55,241 nt of DNA, taken from NCBI GenBank assembly GCA_017517805.1, contig JAFWYD010000030.1, forward strand, positions 1-55,241, in the 5' to 3' direction. The notes under the pieces were generated by a model, which made no database searches, was not told the DNA's origin, and worked only from the letters and a program-made list of their open reading frames with translations. The position numbers and the translations under genes are program-made. This DNA comes from Akkermansia sp. Lineage in GTDB: Bacteria; Verrucomicrobiota; Verrucomicrobiia; Verrucomicrobiales; Akkermansiaceae. Below, piece by piece: positions 7,422 through 16,258 of the stretch; the first letter of the stretch is position 1; every line of letters starts with the position of its first letter.

Positions 7422-8526
7422 GGCAATAAAACATTATTGTGTTAAAATGACTGCGCATGGAGTTAATACAACAAAAACAAAACCTCAAACATATATCGAT
7501 TGAAGCAAGACATCAGACCAAACTTCAATTCTTCCGCTTGCTTGAAAAATATGGCAACGTTGCAAAGTGTGCCAGAGATTTGGGCATTGCCTCCAGTACT
7601 GCTACTGTCTGGGTTCGCGAATATAAAGCTAACGGAAATAAAGTTGTAAAAGAAAAGCGACACGGGCGCAAAAAGGGTGACGGTCGAACTTTATCAGAAG
7701 AGCAAGAGAAAGAGTTGCTTAGAATGATTGTAGACAAAACACCTCAGCAATATAAGTTCAAGTTTGCACTCTGGAATGCCAAAGCCATCAAACAGCTAAT
7801 CCAATACATGTTCGGCATAGATATGCCCACCCGTACAGTTCGCGACTATATGAAGCGGAATGGTTTTACGCCTCAACGTCCGGAAAAGCGAGCCCGGGAA
7901 CAAAAACCGGAAAAGGTCAATAAGTGGCTGAATCGTAATTATCCACGCATTCGCAAAGCAGCAAAAAAGGAAAAAGCAGAAATCTATTGGTGCGACGAGA
8001 CGGGCGTGAGCACGCGAGAAAACGACCAACGAGGTTATGCCCCTAAAGGCAAGACTCCTATTCTTGAGGTCACATCAGTAGTGTCATGCCGAATCAGTAT
8101 GATATCAGCCGTGAATAACCAGGGGCGACTCTGCTTCCACGCATATAGTGGGGGACTTTCGATACGCAGATTCTTGCGCTTTGCAAAAGCTGTAATACAT
8201 GATAGCCCAAGCAAAAAGGTAGTTTTGATAGTTGACAATCTGAGGATTCACCATGCAAAAATAGTTCGAGCGTGGGCTGCCCGACACCGAGACGAAATAA
8301 AGATTTTCTACTTACCTGCATATTCTCCGGAACTTAATCCTGATGAGTTGGTAAATGGTGATCTCAAGCTGGGCGTTGGACAGCGAGAGCCGGCAGTTAA
8401 TAAAGAGGAGCTTCGCATGCAAATTGTCGAACACATGGAAGAAACAAAAAGCAATTCAGAAAAGGTGAGGAATTTCTTCCGTAAAGCCATCGTTTGCTAT
8501 GCCGTAAACGATGATGTTTTATCGCC
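7422..8526 (+). mobile_element. IS630-family insertion sequence
   Basis: Terminal inverted repeats are visible: GGCAATAAAACATTATTGT (7422-7440) and, reversed, GGCGATAAAACATCATCGT (8508-8526), 16 of 19 positions alike. One transposase gene lies between, and its last codons run through and just past the right repeat. Exact outer ends are uncertain. IS630 elements duplicate a TA target, which I cannot place with confidence. The word GCAATAAAA recurs directly at 7423 and 8530. The element truncates the neighbouring PEP-CTERM gene. Confidence 0.8.
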
Positions 8527-8536
8527 GGAGCAATAA
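7457..8536 (+). CDS. IS630-family DDE transposase
   Basis: A 359-residue transposase. An N-terminal helix-turn-helix (about 20-60, including VAKCARDLGIASSTATVWV) and a second winged-helix-like region precede the catalytic DDE core: CDETG near residue 180, VDNLRIHHA near 260 and YLPAYSPELNPDE near 290. These are the classic IS630/Tc1-mariner positions for D, D and E. It appears intact and may be active. Base composition is AT-richer than the core genes around the island. Confidence 0.95.
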   Translation: MELIQQKQNLKHISIEARHQTKLQFFRLLEKYGNVAKCARDLGIASSTATVWVREYKANGNKVVKEKRHGRKKGDGRTLSEEQEKELLRMIVDKTPQQYKFKFALWNAKAIKQLIQYMFGIDMPTRTVRDYMKRNGFTPQRPEKRAREQKPEKVNKWLNRNYPRIRKAAKKEKAEIYWCDETGVSTRENDQRGYAPKGKTPILEVTSVVSCRISMISAVNNQGRLCFHAYSGGLSIRRFLRFAKAVIHDSPSKKVVLIVDNLRIHHAKIVRAWAARHRDEIKIFYLPAYSPELNPDELVNGDLKLGVGQREPAVNKEELRMQIVEHMEETKSNSEKVRNFFRKAIVCYAVNDDVLSPEQ

Positions 8537-8539
8537 AAT

Positions 8540-8572
8540 GCTATCGCTGTGTGATTTGCGCACAGCGATAGC
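8540..8572. repeat. 12-bp perfect inverted repeat after IS630
   Basis: GCTATCGCTGTG (8540-8551) and CACAGCGATAGC (8561-8572) flank a 9-base loop. There is no T-tract. It may be a transcription stop at the end of the IS or a leader hairpin for the small gene at 8591. Confidence 0.5.
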
Positions 8573-8590
8573 CAATTTCCTAAATTTAAG

Positions 8591-8905
8591 ATGAAAAAAT
8601 TATTATTTAAATATATAGGTATTGCAGCAGCTGTTTTATTTTCTCTTTCATTGGGAGAAATAGTAAGTAGAGCAATAATCATGTATAAACGTGATATTTA
8701 TGTTAATAAATTAATAGGACGATATCAACCAAGATATCCATCGATAACACAAAAGAACCTTATTAGCGCGGAATTAACCTCAAAATGGTGGAATACATAT
8801 ATTCACCTTACGTTTGAAGACGCCACAGCAGAAATCGATATCACAGCACAACTTTATGTATTTGATGTAGGTGAAAGCTGGATTTTATACGAACCAAAGT
8901 CTTAA
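8591..8905 (+). CDS. Small membrane-anchored protein, unknown
   Basis: A 104-residue product that I do not recognise. Residues 1-8 are basic (MKKLLFKY), residues 9-25 form a single hydrophobic segment (IGIAAAVLFSLSLGEIV) that is either a membrane anchor or an uncleaved signal, and the rest is a small soluble domain with alternating beta-like strands. The gene is very AT-rich compared with the core, as is the whole island. It runs toward rdrB (convergent), so co-transcription with the RADAR genes is not possible. No strong ribosome binding site is seen. Confidence 0.5.
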   Translation: MKKLLFKYIGIAAAVLFSLSLGEIVSRAIIMYKRDIYVNKLIGRYQPRYPSITQKNLISAELTSKWWNTYIHLTFEDATAEIDITAQLYVFDVGESWILYEPKS

Positions 8906-9335
8906 TGTTACCACCATAACATACGATATACACCATCAGTGCGACGGATGCAACAAGGGTTATTTCGACTACCGTATGCGACAGTATACACGATCTCCCC
9001 GCATTCGTAGCAGATGCCAGATAGTACCAGGAGGGTGACAACCACACAAAAATCAACATATTCATCCCTAAATCACCTTAATGAGAATCTCCGCACTTAA
9101 TGTTAACGTGTTCTACAAAGTAAGGTATGCTGGTTAGTTTGACACTAAATTTATTTTTGAAAATACTTGCACGCCCCTGTGTAACCATTTCACCAACACC
9201 TTGAACTTCACGCAGAACACGGACCCCATACACCGCGACATTACAGCCTCGACATAACGTTGAAAAGTTATTTCACAACGAACATTTCAGAGTTCTCTCC
9301 CCACCCCATCATCAACACGCGCTCCTGCCTGTATA
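8906..9335. other. Noncoding gap between small membrane gene and rdrB
   Basis: No clear gene, terminator or repeat is seen. The only candidate is a 74-codon minus-strand frame (8841-9065) with an AAGGTG ribosome-binding-like word 8 bases before its ATG and one or two hydrophobic segments. It overlaps the 3' end of the small membrane gene and lies 270 bases downstream of rdrB on the same strand. I do not call it a gene. Confidence 0.4.
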
Positions 9336-11753
9336 TCACAAATCAGGCGGCGGTGAGATGCTTCTGAAAGCATAGGCACTGCCGGCTTCATTCAATCGCT
9401 TGATGTAGACCATGCATTCGGCCGGAGAAAGGCCAATTTGCCGCAGATTAGCAAAGATGTGGTAATACTCGTTCTTGATATCGGTCACAAAAATGCCGGG
9501 GTCATCAGACCCCATGCAGACAGACATAGGATAATCACCAGGGACAACACTTCCCGGCACCATCATCCAGCGGAGAATATGATGCTGACGGATGTCATCA
9601 TACTGGCTGATGCGCAGATTGCTGACAGGGAGCGTTTCCAGCACAACGTTGCGCTCGCTGATGAGCTTTTGCACCGCCTGCTGTAATTGAAGAAGTGTCA
9701 CATCATCTAAAAAATCCCGTTCTATTTCAACGATAGCCGATTTTGCCTGCTGAGTGAGAGGATTATAGTTCCAGGCATCCAGATACTCCAGCCCCTTTCC
9801 CCCCCATTTCTGACGATGCTCCTCCACTAAATCATCTTCATCATCCATGGTTTTAAAATACGGGCCCTGGCTCACGGAACGTTTGACGCGCTGCGGCAAC
9901 AGTCGTCTTGCTTCGTAAAAATCCTGCAAGATATGAGTACTCACCGTTTCATCTGGAAATAGCTTCTGAGCAAGGGGAAGCATGACTGATTCCACATGGG
10001 CGCGAGCTTGCAGATCCTGCTCTCCTAGCATAATCCAGGCAAAAATCAAATCCAGCAGATAATCTCCCTGCCTTATGCACAGGATGTTGGGCATATGACT
10101 GCGCCATTGTTCCGGTCGTATGCCTATGGCTGTCGCATGCCCCAGGCGGTGTCCGCACCGCATGTCCAGAAACTTGACTGCATCATACACCGCGCGTATG
10201 CCGCCAAGAAGATGGTAAAAATCCTCCCCGCAATGGTACGTACGGTGACTGACTCCAGTCTGCCGCTCAAATTGCCGGAATATGGGCGCGAGAACTTCTG
10301 CCGGAAGGTCCAGTTCGTCTCCGGCGGCATCGATTCCTATTGATATGAAGCGGTTCTTGCAATATGAATTGATAAAGCGAGCAAGGCGATTGCATTCGCG
10401 GGTCAGAGCATTGCGTTTCGTGGCGTATGGCTCACGTTCCATTTGAACGAGCCGTTTGTTTTCAGAGGGTGATTTTCCGCGATTCGACTTGCTGAAATGC
10501 AACACAAAAATAGGCTGCGGAACTCGACTGAGTCTGATTCTCCCTTCCTCCAACTCATCTGCCCCGGCATATGTGCAAAGACAGCTGATTTTTTCTTTAC
10601 GATAGCCCTGCCACTCTTCTTTCCACCACTTCAGCAAATAATGAGCACGTCTGATAAAAGCATCTGGCTGCAAACGGAGTTCGATGCAGGTTGACTCATG
10701 TACATCTGAAGCCCTGAATATGTTGCGGAATATAGTGCGGTAATAATGGTGATTCGATATAGACGGAGGCTGATGCCGAGAAACCATGTGGAAAGCATCA
10801 AAGCCGCGTCTGCCTTCCCGGTGGCGGTATAAATGCAGATATTCGTTCTGAATCAGCAGATACAAATGCGCATAAAACTGGATATCCCGCCAATAGGATT
10901 TCTTTTGCTCAATCCTGTCAAAAACACCATGCCAGAGCTTCAGTTCCTCATTTTGATAATCCCGAATGTTATCCACCAGGTGCAGATTCGTCTCCCCCAG
11001 TAGAATTTCATCTGGACAACGCACCATTTTCTTGTAGACTCGCTCCATCTCCCTAACGAGATCCCCGACATCGTCGTCATCAAACACCTGGAGCAATTGG
11101 GTTCGTATAACATTGGCCAACCGAACGCGCGATGCAAGACGCCGTTGTGTCAGTTCAGGATGCACCGATGAATAGAGACGCCGCAGTTTTTTATCCCTGA
11201 TGCCGGTCCGCTCACGATACTCAAATTCAAGAACATTATTGACATCCTGCAACCAGAAGGTTTCAGGACGATAAAACGCGTGCAGATGCATATGAGCCTC
11301 ATTGAGCCCTTCCTGACCTATGTATTCATCCAGCATGGCCTCCATCGGATGCACCAGGAAATCCCGCATGCTCAACTGGTGCTTGTAGAGCATCCAGCAT
11401 TTAACGGGTAGCATCGTCATTCGCCCGCGCAAATTCTGCCAATAACTGAACAACTTGGGTTCCTTGATAAAAATCCGCTGGTTATGCACCTTCAGGAATT
11501 CATCTCCCAGGCAGTTCAAAGCCTTCACCAGAGTAGGCTCCGTAACCTGTTCAAATTTCTTCCAGCGCATGTCAAAAACATGCCCCGGACGCGTGGAATC
11601 CCGCATCAGACTCGCCTGCTGCACCCAGTCAGCCCAATCATCCCGCTGTTTTCTCGCATCGTCTGTGTGGTATCGACAGTTCTCCCCAAGCAACCCATTG
11701 AGTGCATATGAGTTGGATAAGACAAAAACGGGCAGTGTCGCAACGATGGACAT
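9336..11753 (-). CDS. rdrB: RADAR system adenosine deaminase RdrB
   Basis: An 805-residue divergent member of the adenosine deaminase superfamily. The conserved metal and catalytic motifs are in order and intact: NEAHMHLHA (metal ligands His154 and His156), HCGED (His507, catalytic Glu510), GHRLGHA (His539) and GSDDP (Asp750, Asp751). They lie much further apart than in ordinary adenosine deaminase of about 350 residues, because large insertions separate them, as in RdrB. In RADAR anti-phage systems RdrB assembles into large shells and, with RdrA, deaminates adenosine in RNA and/or adenine nucleotides during infection. It starts 9 bases after rdrA on the same strand. Identification rests on motifs, size and the rdrA partner. 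Confidence 0.9.
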   Translation of the reverse strand: MSIVATLPVFVLSNSYALNGLLGENCRYHTDDARKQRDDWADWVQQASLMRDSTRPGHVFDMRWKKFEQVTEPTLVKALNCLGDEFLKVHNQRIFIKEPKLFSYWQNLRGRMTMLPVKCWMLYKHQLSMRDFLVHPMEAMLDEYIGQEGLNEAHMHLHAFYRPETFWLQDVNNVLEFEYRERTGIRDKKLRRLYSSVHPELTQRRLASRVRLANVIRTQLLQVFDDDDVGDLVREMERVYKKMVRCPDEILLGETNLHLVDNIRDYQNEELKLWHGVFDRIEQKKSYWRDIQFYAHLYLLIQNEYLHLYRHREGRRGFDAFHMVSRHQPPSISNHHYYRTIFRNIFRASDVHESTCIELRLQPDAFIRRAHYLLKWWKEEWQGYRKEKISCLCTYAGADELEEGRIRLSRVPQPIFVLHFSKSNRGKSPSENKRLVQMEREPYATKRNALTRECNRLARFINSYCKNRFISIGIDAAGDELDLPAEVLAPIFRQFERQTGVSHRTYHCGEDFYHLLGGIRAVYDAVKFLDMRCGHRLGHATAIGIRPEQWRSHMPNILCIRQGDYLLDLIFAWIMLGEQDLQARAHVESVMLPLAQKLFPDETVSTHILQDFYEARRLLPQRVKRSVSQGPYFKTMDDEDDLVEEHRQKWGGKGLEYLDAWNYNPLTQQAKSAIVEIERDFLDDVTLLQLQQAVQKLISERNVVLETLPVSNLRISQYDDIRQHHILRWMMVPGSVVPGDYPMSVCMGSDDPGIFVTDIKNEYYHIFANLRQIGLSPAECMVYIKRLNEAGSAYAFRSISPPPDL

Positions 11754-11762
11754 GGAATCTAC

Positions 11763-14700
11763 TTATTTCTTTCTCTTCGCAATGGCAGGAAGCCCCTTCT
11801 TTGTAGTTTTATTGACGTAAGTTTCCAGCAGTTTTTTCCACCTGCCAATCTGAAGATATGCCTTGCTTTCCACATTTTCGACGCATGTCGCAATCAAGGT
11901 ATTTTGAGCACTCATGAAGTTATTCAAGGCACGATTCACCACATCTGCTGCCTCTTCCTCGCTTTCGGCTAATTTCAATTCGGGCTGCAAGGCGTCCCAC
12001 AAGGGCTGTGTATTGGTCAGGATTTCCGCATGTAACAGTTTTTCTTCCTTAGCGAGTTCCAGCTCCATATCAAGTCTCAAATCTTTCATAGCCTGTTCAT
12101 TTCGACGTTTCATATTCTTGATCAAAACGTCCACATATGCCTGTATCTGAGCCAATTCTGCTTCGGGCAACTCATATAGCGGTGATTTAAACCGAGGATT
12201 ATCCTTTTTCAATTGTGCATAAACGGAATTCGTATACAGCGTCTGAATTTTTTCAGATTCAGTCTCACACCATTCAGAAACGGAAGCCCGGAGTTTAGAA
12301 AGTTTCTCTCCTGCGAGGTCACGATATCTATATTCCAATCTGCTGATTCTGTTGCGCAAACGCACCTCGAACAAACTTCTGAGTGATTCATGCATGTAGG
12401 AAATTTTCACCGTACCCATGTTGACCTTGTTGAGCGCTCCAGTTAATTCAGGCAAAACCTGCTGAGGATTCAACAGAGGCTCCCATATCGGGCATGTGAT
12501 AAGAGGATTATCCACAGGAGAATCGTTCTCGCTTTCCAGACATATGGTAAGCGACTTGCAAAAAGCGTCCACATATTGCCCGAATAAATCACCTGCCGCC
12601 ACCAGATCGCTTTCTTGCGTGGCAGTAAGACGGGATGCTTTGGTGATGAGGATACACTCCCGTATAAAGGTCTGCCATCCTTCCACCAACGCTGCTGCAG
12701 TTACCAGAATGGAACTCTCATTACATTTGGAAAGCCACATCTGCAAGTTCTCGCAAATGGAATCAATGACATCTTTGTTCGATTCATCGTTAATGATTCC
12801 TTCCAGACTTTCCCGAATGGGGACGCTCAGATCATCTGTTTTGTCATTTCCTTCGAGAGGCTCAACAACATTCACATTGCGCATGGCTGATTTGATATTG
12901 TTGAACGAGAATAAAACACCGCGCAGTTGTTCAATTGCAGGTTTCTCTTCAGATATATCTACATCTAACAAACGAATGGTAAACGCCAGCAAGTTGTACA
13001 CCGATAAACAATAATATCCCCGGTCGTGATCCACTACCAAACTGAGAGAATTCAATATTGCGATGTAGTACAACAACGAAGCCTCATTCCATGGTTTTTC
13101 ATTACCATGTTTCCCTTTAAAAATGCTTGCCATTTTATCCAGGCAGTCTTTAACAACCAGACGCTTCTGAACTGCGTTGAAAGCCCGTTCCTCCCGAGAG
13201 AACAGGGGGATGACACCGTTGGCAAACCATTTTTGAAAGTTCTTCTGCTCTTTTAAAACAGGCAACATCACAGCCGTGCTATTGGCAGCTATCTGCCGCT
13301 CATATGCCTCTGGGAGTTCACAGATAATATTGCTGTGCAGAATCACTTCCTTGTTGTCATCTTTTTGCAACAAAGGGAAAAGATGGAGAATATATGACAA
13401 CAAGTCAAAAGGTGTGCGCACCTGCCGGGACACTTCAGTCGACAAGAAAAAGGCCACCTGACGCTCGGAATCACTCTCTCCCGCAGGTACAAATGTAGCA
13501 GCGTCTATGCCACGGTGAGTGGTCCGCACATAGCTTCTGATTGCTTTCATCAAGGCTTGCAACCCATCTTCGTAGATTTTGTTAGCGTTGATATTGTGCT
13601 TGACTAAAGCGTTGGACGTCACATGATGCACCCCGTAACTCCATTGTCGGCAGGCAACATCGGCTGATGTTTTATCCGTTATGTTCTTACTCCAATACGC
13701 AAGGAGTTGCAAGGAACTACGCACGTGCAACTGCGACATGTAATTTTCGACTAACCAGGGAACACAGCATGGCACCCTTGCTGGCAATGTATTAAAGATG
13801 TACGTCTCCAATTTTTCCCTGCGAGGCTTCTCGCCATCTCCTATATGGGAAATGTCAACATCTTTCGCAAGAAGTCCACCAAAACCTCCTAATCTAACGC
13901 GATTGTACACCGGAAACAATTTCATGATATACTGGTTTTCCAGGTCATCCAGCAGTTCCTGTCGTTGCCTGGAGCGCTGAGGGTCGTGTTTTAAGGCTAC
14001 ATCACCAAAGTGCTGCATCTGCATACCACGAACCACAAGCGAATACAATTTCAAATCACCGGCGAACACAAAAATCATCCGCTTATTCAACAGATACTTC
14101 CGCACCGTTTCAAAAATTTCTCTGCATTTGCAAAAATTCATGTCGGCATCATCAATGGTGACCAGGATTGCATCGGCCTTGATATACTCGCACAAATTTT
14201 CTATCACTTCGGCAAACTGTTTCTGCAAGGTAGCACTACTCATACCCCCCTCTACGCTTTCCTGCACATAAAAAAGGGCATCTGCCATATTCGAGACTGT
14301 ATCCGGCCTATGTATCAGACTAGCCAGTCCATTATTCAACTCACTTGTGCATTTCCGTAAATGGCGCAAGAGCTTCTTTGGCTTATCCTCCAGAAACTCC
14401 TCTTTCCGGTCATCAAGTATTTTTTGAACGCGACTCATGAGATGCACAAAGAAAGATTCACCATCGGCCAGCGTCGTCGGATCCATATCTGCCAGCAAAT
14501 GGATGCGGCCCCCCTCTTTGTTGCCATTGCATATCTTCTTCCTCAAGGCGCGAAGAAACGTAGTCTTTCCCGAACCTCGGCTCCCGTTAATGAAAAAACA
14601 GGGTTGATACAGCAATTGTCCATCCGGCGCCATTGCATTTTTACCAACCAGAGCGACAATCTCATCACTCAACTTTTCAAATTCACTACGGTAAATGAGG

Positions 14701-14771
14701 TCTTTCGCCTCTAAAGCCTCTGTCTTTTCGAGGCCTTCCAAATCAATGATTATCTCCTGCTTCTGCTCCAT
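11763..14771 (-). CDS. rdrA: RADAR system KAP-type ATPase RdrA
   Basis: A 1,002-residue P-loop NTPase. Walker A is GSRGSGKT at residues 63-70, Walker B is ILVTIDDAD at about 202-210, and VFAGDLKLYS at about 235-244 fits a sensor region. The arrangement resembles KAP-type ATPases. A long helical C-terminal region follows, with coiled-coil-like stretches around residues 840-950 rich in Glu, Lys and Leu. No transmembrane segment is seen. In RADAR, RdrA forms ring-shaped oligomers that sense infection and feed substrate to RdrB. It is the first gene of the pair, with a promoter candidate at 14802-14830. The IS30-type element begins about 100 bases upstream but leaves that promoter intact. Confidence 0.9.
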   Translation of the reverse strand: MEQKQEIIIDLEGLEKTEALEAKDLIYRSEFEKLSDEIVALVGKNAMAPDGQLLYQPCFFINGSRGSGKTTFLRALRKKICNGNKEGGRIHLLADMDPTTLADGESFFVHLMSRVQKILDDRKEEFLEDKPKKLLRHLRKCTSELNNGLASLIHRPDTVSNMADALFYVQESVEGGMSSATLQKQFAEVIENLCEYIKADAILVTIDDADMNFCKCREIFETVRKYLLNKRMIFVFAGDLKLYSLVVRGMQMQHFGDVALKHDPQRSRQRQELLDDLENQYIMKLFPVYNRVRLGGFGGLLAKDVDISHIGDGEKPRREKLETYIFNTLPARVPCCVPWLVENYMSQLHVRSSLQLLAYWSKNITDKTSADVACRQWSYGVHHVTSNALVKHNINANKIYEDGLQALMKAIRSYVRTTHRGIDAATFVPAGESDSERQVAFFLSTEVSRQVRTPFDLLSYILHLFPLLQKDDNKEVILHSNIICELPEAYERQIAANSTAVMLPVLKEQKNFQKWFANGVIPLFSREERAFNAVQKRLVVKDCLDKMASIFKGKHGNEKPWNEASLLYYIAILNSLSLVVDHDRGYYCLSVYNLLAFTIRLLDVDISEEKPAIEQLRGVLFSFNNIKSAMRNVNVVEPLEGNDKTDDLSVPIRESLEGIINDESNKDVIDSICENLQMWLSKCNESSILVTAAALVEGWQTFIRECILITKASRLTATQESDLVAAGDLFGQYVDAFCKSLTICLESENDSPVDNPLITCPIWEPLLNPQQVLPELTGALNKVNMGTVKISYMHESLRSLFEVRLRNRISRLEYRYRDLAGEKLSKLRASVSEWCETESEKIQTLYTNSVYAQLKKDNPRFKSPLYELPEAELAQIQAYVDVLIKNMKRRNEQAMKDLRLDMELELAKEEKLLHAEILTNTQPLWDALQPELKLAESEEEAADVVNRALNNFMSAQNTLIATCVENVESKAYLQIGRWKKLLETYVNKTTKKGLPAIAKRKK

Positions 14772-14801
14772 GATTACCTTGTATTACTTATTTCTTTCAA
14801 A

Positions 14802-14830
14802 CTTGTAACACGAAGCATGACAGAAGTCAA
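14802..14830 (-). promoter_or_regulatory. Candidate promoter for rdrA-rdrB
   Basis: On the minus strand, TTGACT (14825-14830), a 17-base spacer and TACAAG (14802-14807) end 30 bases before the rdrA ATG. It lies between the gene and the IS30-type element ending at about 14870. Confidence 0.5.
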
Positions 14831-14869
14831 TAAATTTCACCGACAATCAAATACAAAAAACAACTTTGA

Positions 14870-16202
14870 GAAGTGTAAAAACAAATGCGACACCGAAAAG
14901 CGCCCAAAAAGTCACCCAAGGTGCCCAAACTGCCCTAGCCCGGATGGGGGTGTGGGGGAAGGACGGCAATGAGTCCTTCCCCCGCAGACTGTAATGAAAC
15001 AGAAAAAGGGTGCTTTCCGGTGTTGTAGGTGGCATAATGCCAGGACTGAAACTAATACAAACAACACGTACCTATATGAAAAGCACCCAGACAGATTGTA
15101 GCAAGGCTCTTTCTAAATGCAAGCATATAACCCTCATTGAGCGTCAGCAAATCGAACGTTGGCTCAAAGAGAAAGTGAAAGTCGCAGAAATTGCCCGCAG
15201 GCGCAATCGACATCGATCAACCATATATCGAGAGATTCAAAGAGGACTTGTTGATCACGTTAATTCAGATCTATCTGTAAGTTACATCTATCAATGGGAT
15301 GTTGCTCAACGTGATTACGAGAAGAATCAAGGTGGCGGAGGACGACCTCCCAAACTTCACCGGGCGCATCCGCTTATGGAACGCTTAACTTCCTTGATAA
15401 CAGAAAAACGACTGTCGCCTTATGCTGCCATGGAAGTATTAACCAGACAGGGGCACAAGATTGATTTCTGTGAGAAGACTTTCTATAACCATGTGGGTAA
15501 AGATGAGTTTCCTATAAAACCTGAGCAACTACCCATGGGACGCTATCGCAGACGGAAACGAGAAACGCCTCTGCTGTCCCGTAAACACGAGAAGCTTAAA
15601 GGAGAGAGTATTGAAAACCGCCCTGCTCAAATCAATGACAGAACAGAACCGGGGCATCATGAAATGGATCTGGTCGTTGCTGCCAGGGGTGGAAAAAAGG
15701 CGCTTCTTGTCTTCACTGAACGAACAACTCGCTTTCAGCATATCATCCTCATCAAAGACAAAACCCAGAAAAATGTTATTTCTGCAATCAACCGTCTGGA
15801 GCACAGGATGAGACTAGAAAAATTTCACACCTTATTCAAAAGCATTCCTTGTGACAATGGCGTTGAGTTTCAGAACTTTGATGGTATTGAAAAATCTGTA
15901 TTCAGCAAAACTAAGAAGCGAACAAAAGTCTATTTTGCCCATCCGTATTCCTTCTATGAACGGGGGAGTAATGAGAATGCGTACAGGCTTATCAGGCGTT
16001 TCCTGCCGAAAGGGAGCACGTTTGATAAATTACGCCAGCGCGATGTGCAGAAACTGGCTCGCTGGATGAACAAAAAAACCAGAAAACTTTTCGCCGGCAT
16101 GTCTGCAAATGACAAGGCTAAGGAGTTCGGTCTAAATTTTAAGCCTGAAAAAACCTGAGTATGCATTTTTTTCACAAAGTGTCGCATTTAAACTTACAAT
16201 TC
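14870..16202 (+). mobile_element. IS30-family insertion sequence
   Basis: The ends are imperfect inverted repeats of the form GAAnTGTAAnnnnAAATGCGACAC: left at 14870-14893, right (reversed) at 16179-16202. About 19 of 24 positions agree and the AAATGCGACAC core is identical. A single transposase gene fills the middle. An 11-bp perfect hairpin with an 8-base loop (GGGGGAAGGAC/GTCCTTCCCCC, 14954-14983) lies between the left end and the transposase and may shield it from outside transcription. Confidence 0.85.
15076..16158 (+). CDS. IS30-family DDE transposase
   Basis: A transposase of about 360 residues from the ATG chosen here; in-frame starts at 15037 (ATG) and 15010 (GTG) would add 13 to 22 residues. 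The N-terminal HTH_38-type DNA-binding helix pair (ERQQIERWLKEKVKVAEIAR followed by HRSTIYREIQRG) is typical of IS30. The catalytic core has D in HHEMDLVVA, D in PCDNGVEF and E in YERGSNENAYRLIRRF. It seems intact. Confidence 0.93.
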   Translation: MKSTQTDCSKALSKCKHITLIERQQIERWLKEKVKVAEIARRRNRHRSTIYREIQRGLVDHVNSDLSVSYIYQWDVAQRDYEKNQGGGGRPPKLHRAHPLMERLTSLITEKRLSPYAAMEVLTRQGHKIDFCEKTFYNHVGKDEFPIKPEQLPMGRYRRRKRETPLLSRKHEKLKGESIENRPAQINDRTEPGHHEMDLVVAARGGKKALLVFTERTTRFQHIILIKDKTQKNVISAINRLEHRMRLEKFHTLFKSIPCDNGVEFQNFDGIEKSVFSKTKKRTKVYFAHPYSFYERGSNENAYRLIRRFLPKGSTFDKLRQRDVQKLARWMNKKTRKLFAGMSANDKAKEFGLNFKPEKT

Positions 16203-16258
16203 ACCCAGTGTGCATTCTCAATAATTGAGGAATATCATTCATCGGTATATTTGTTACG

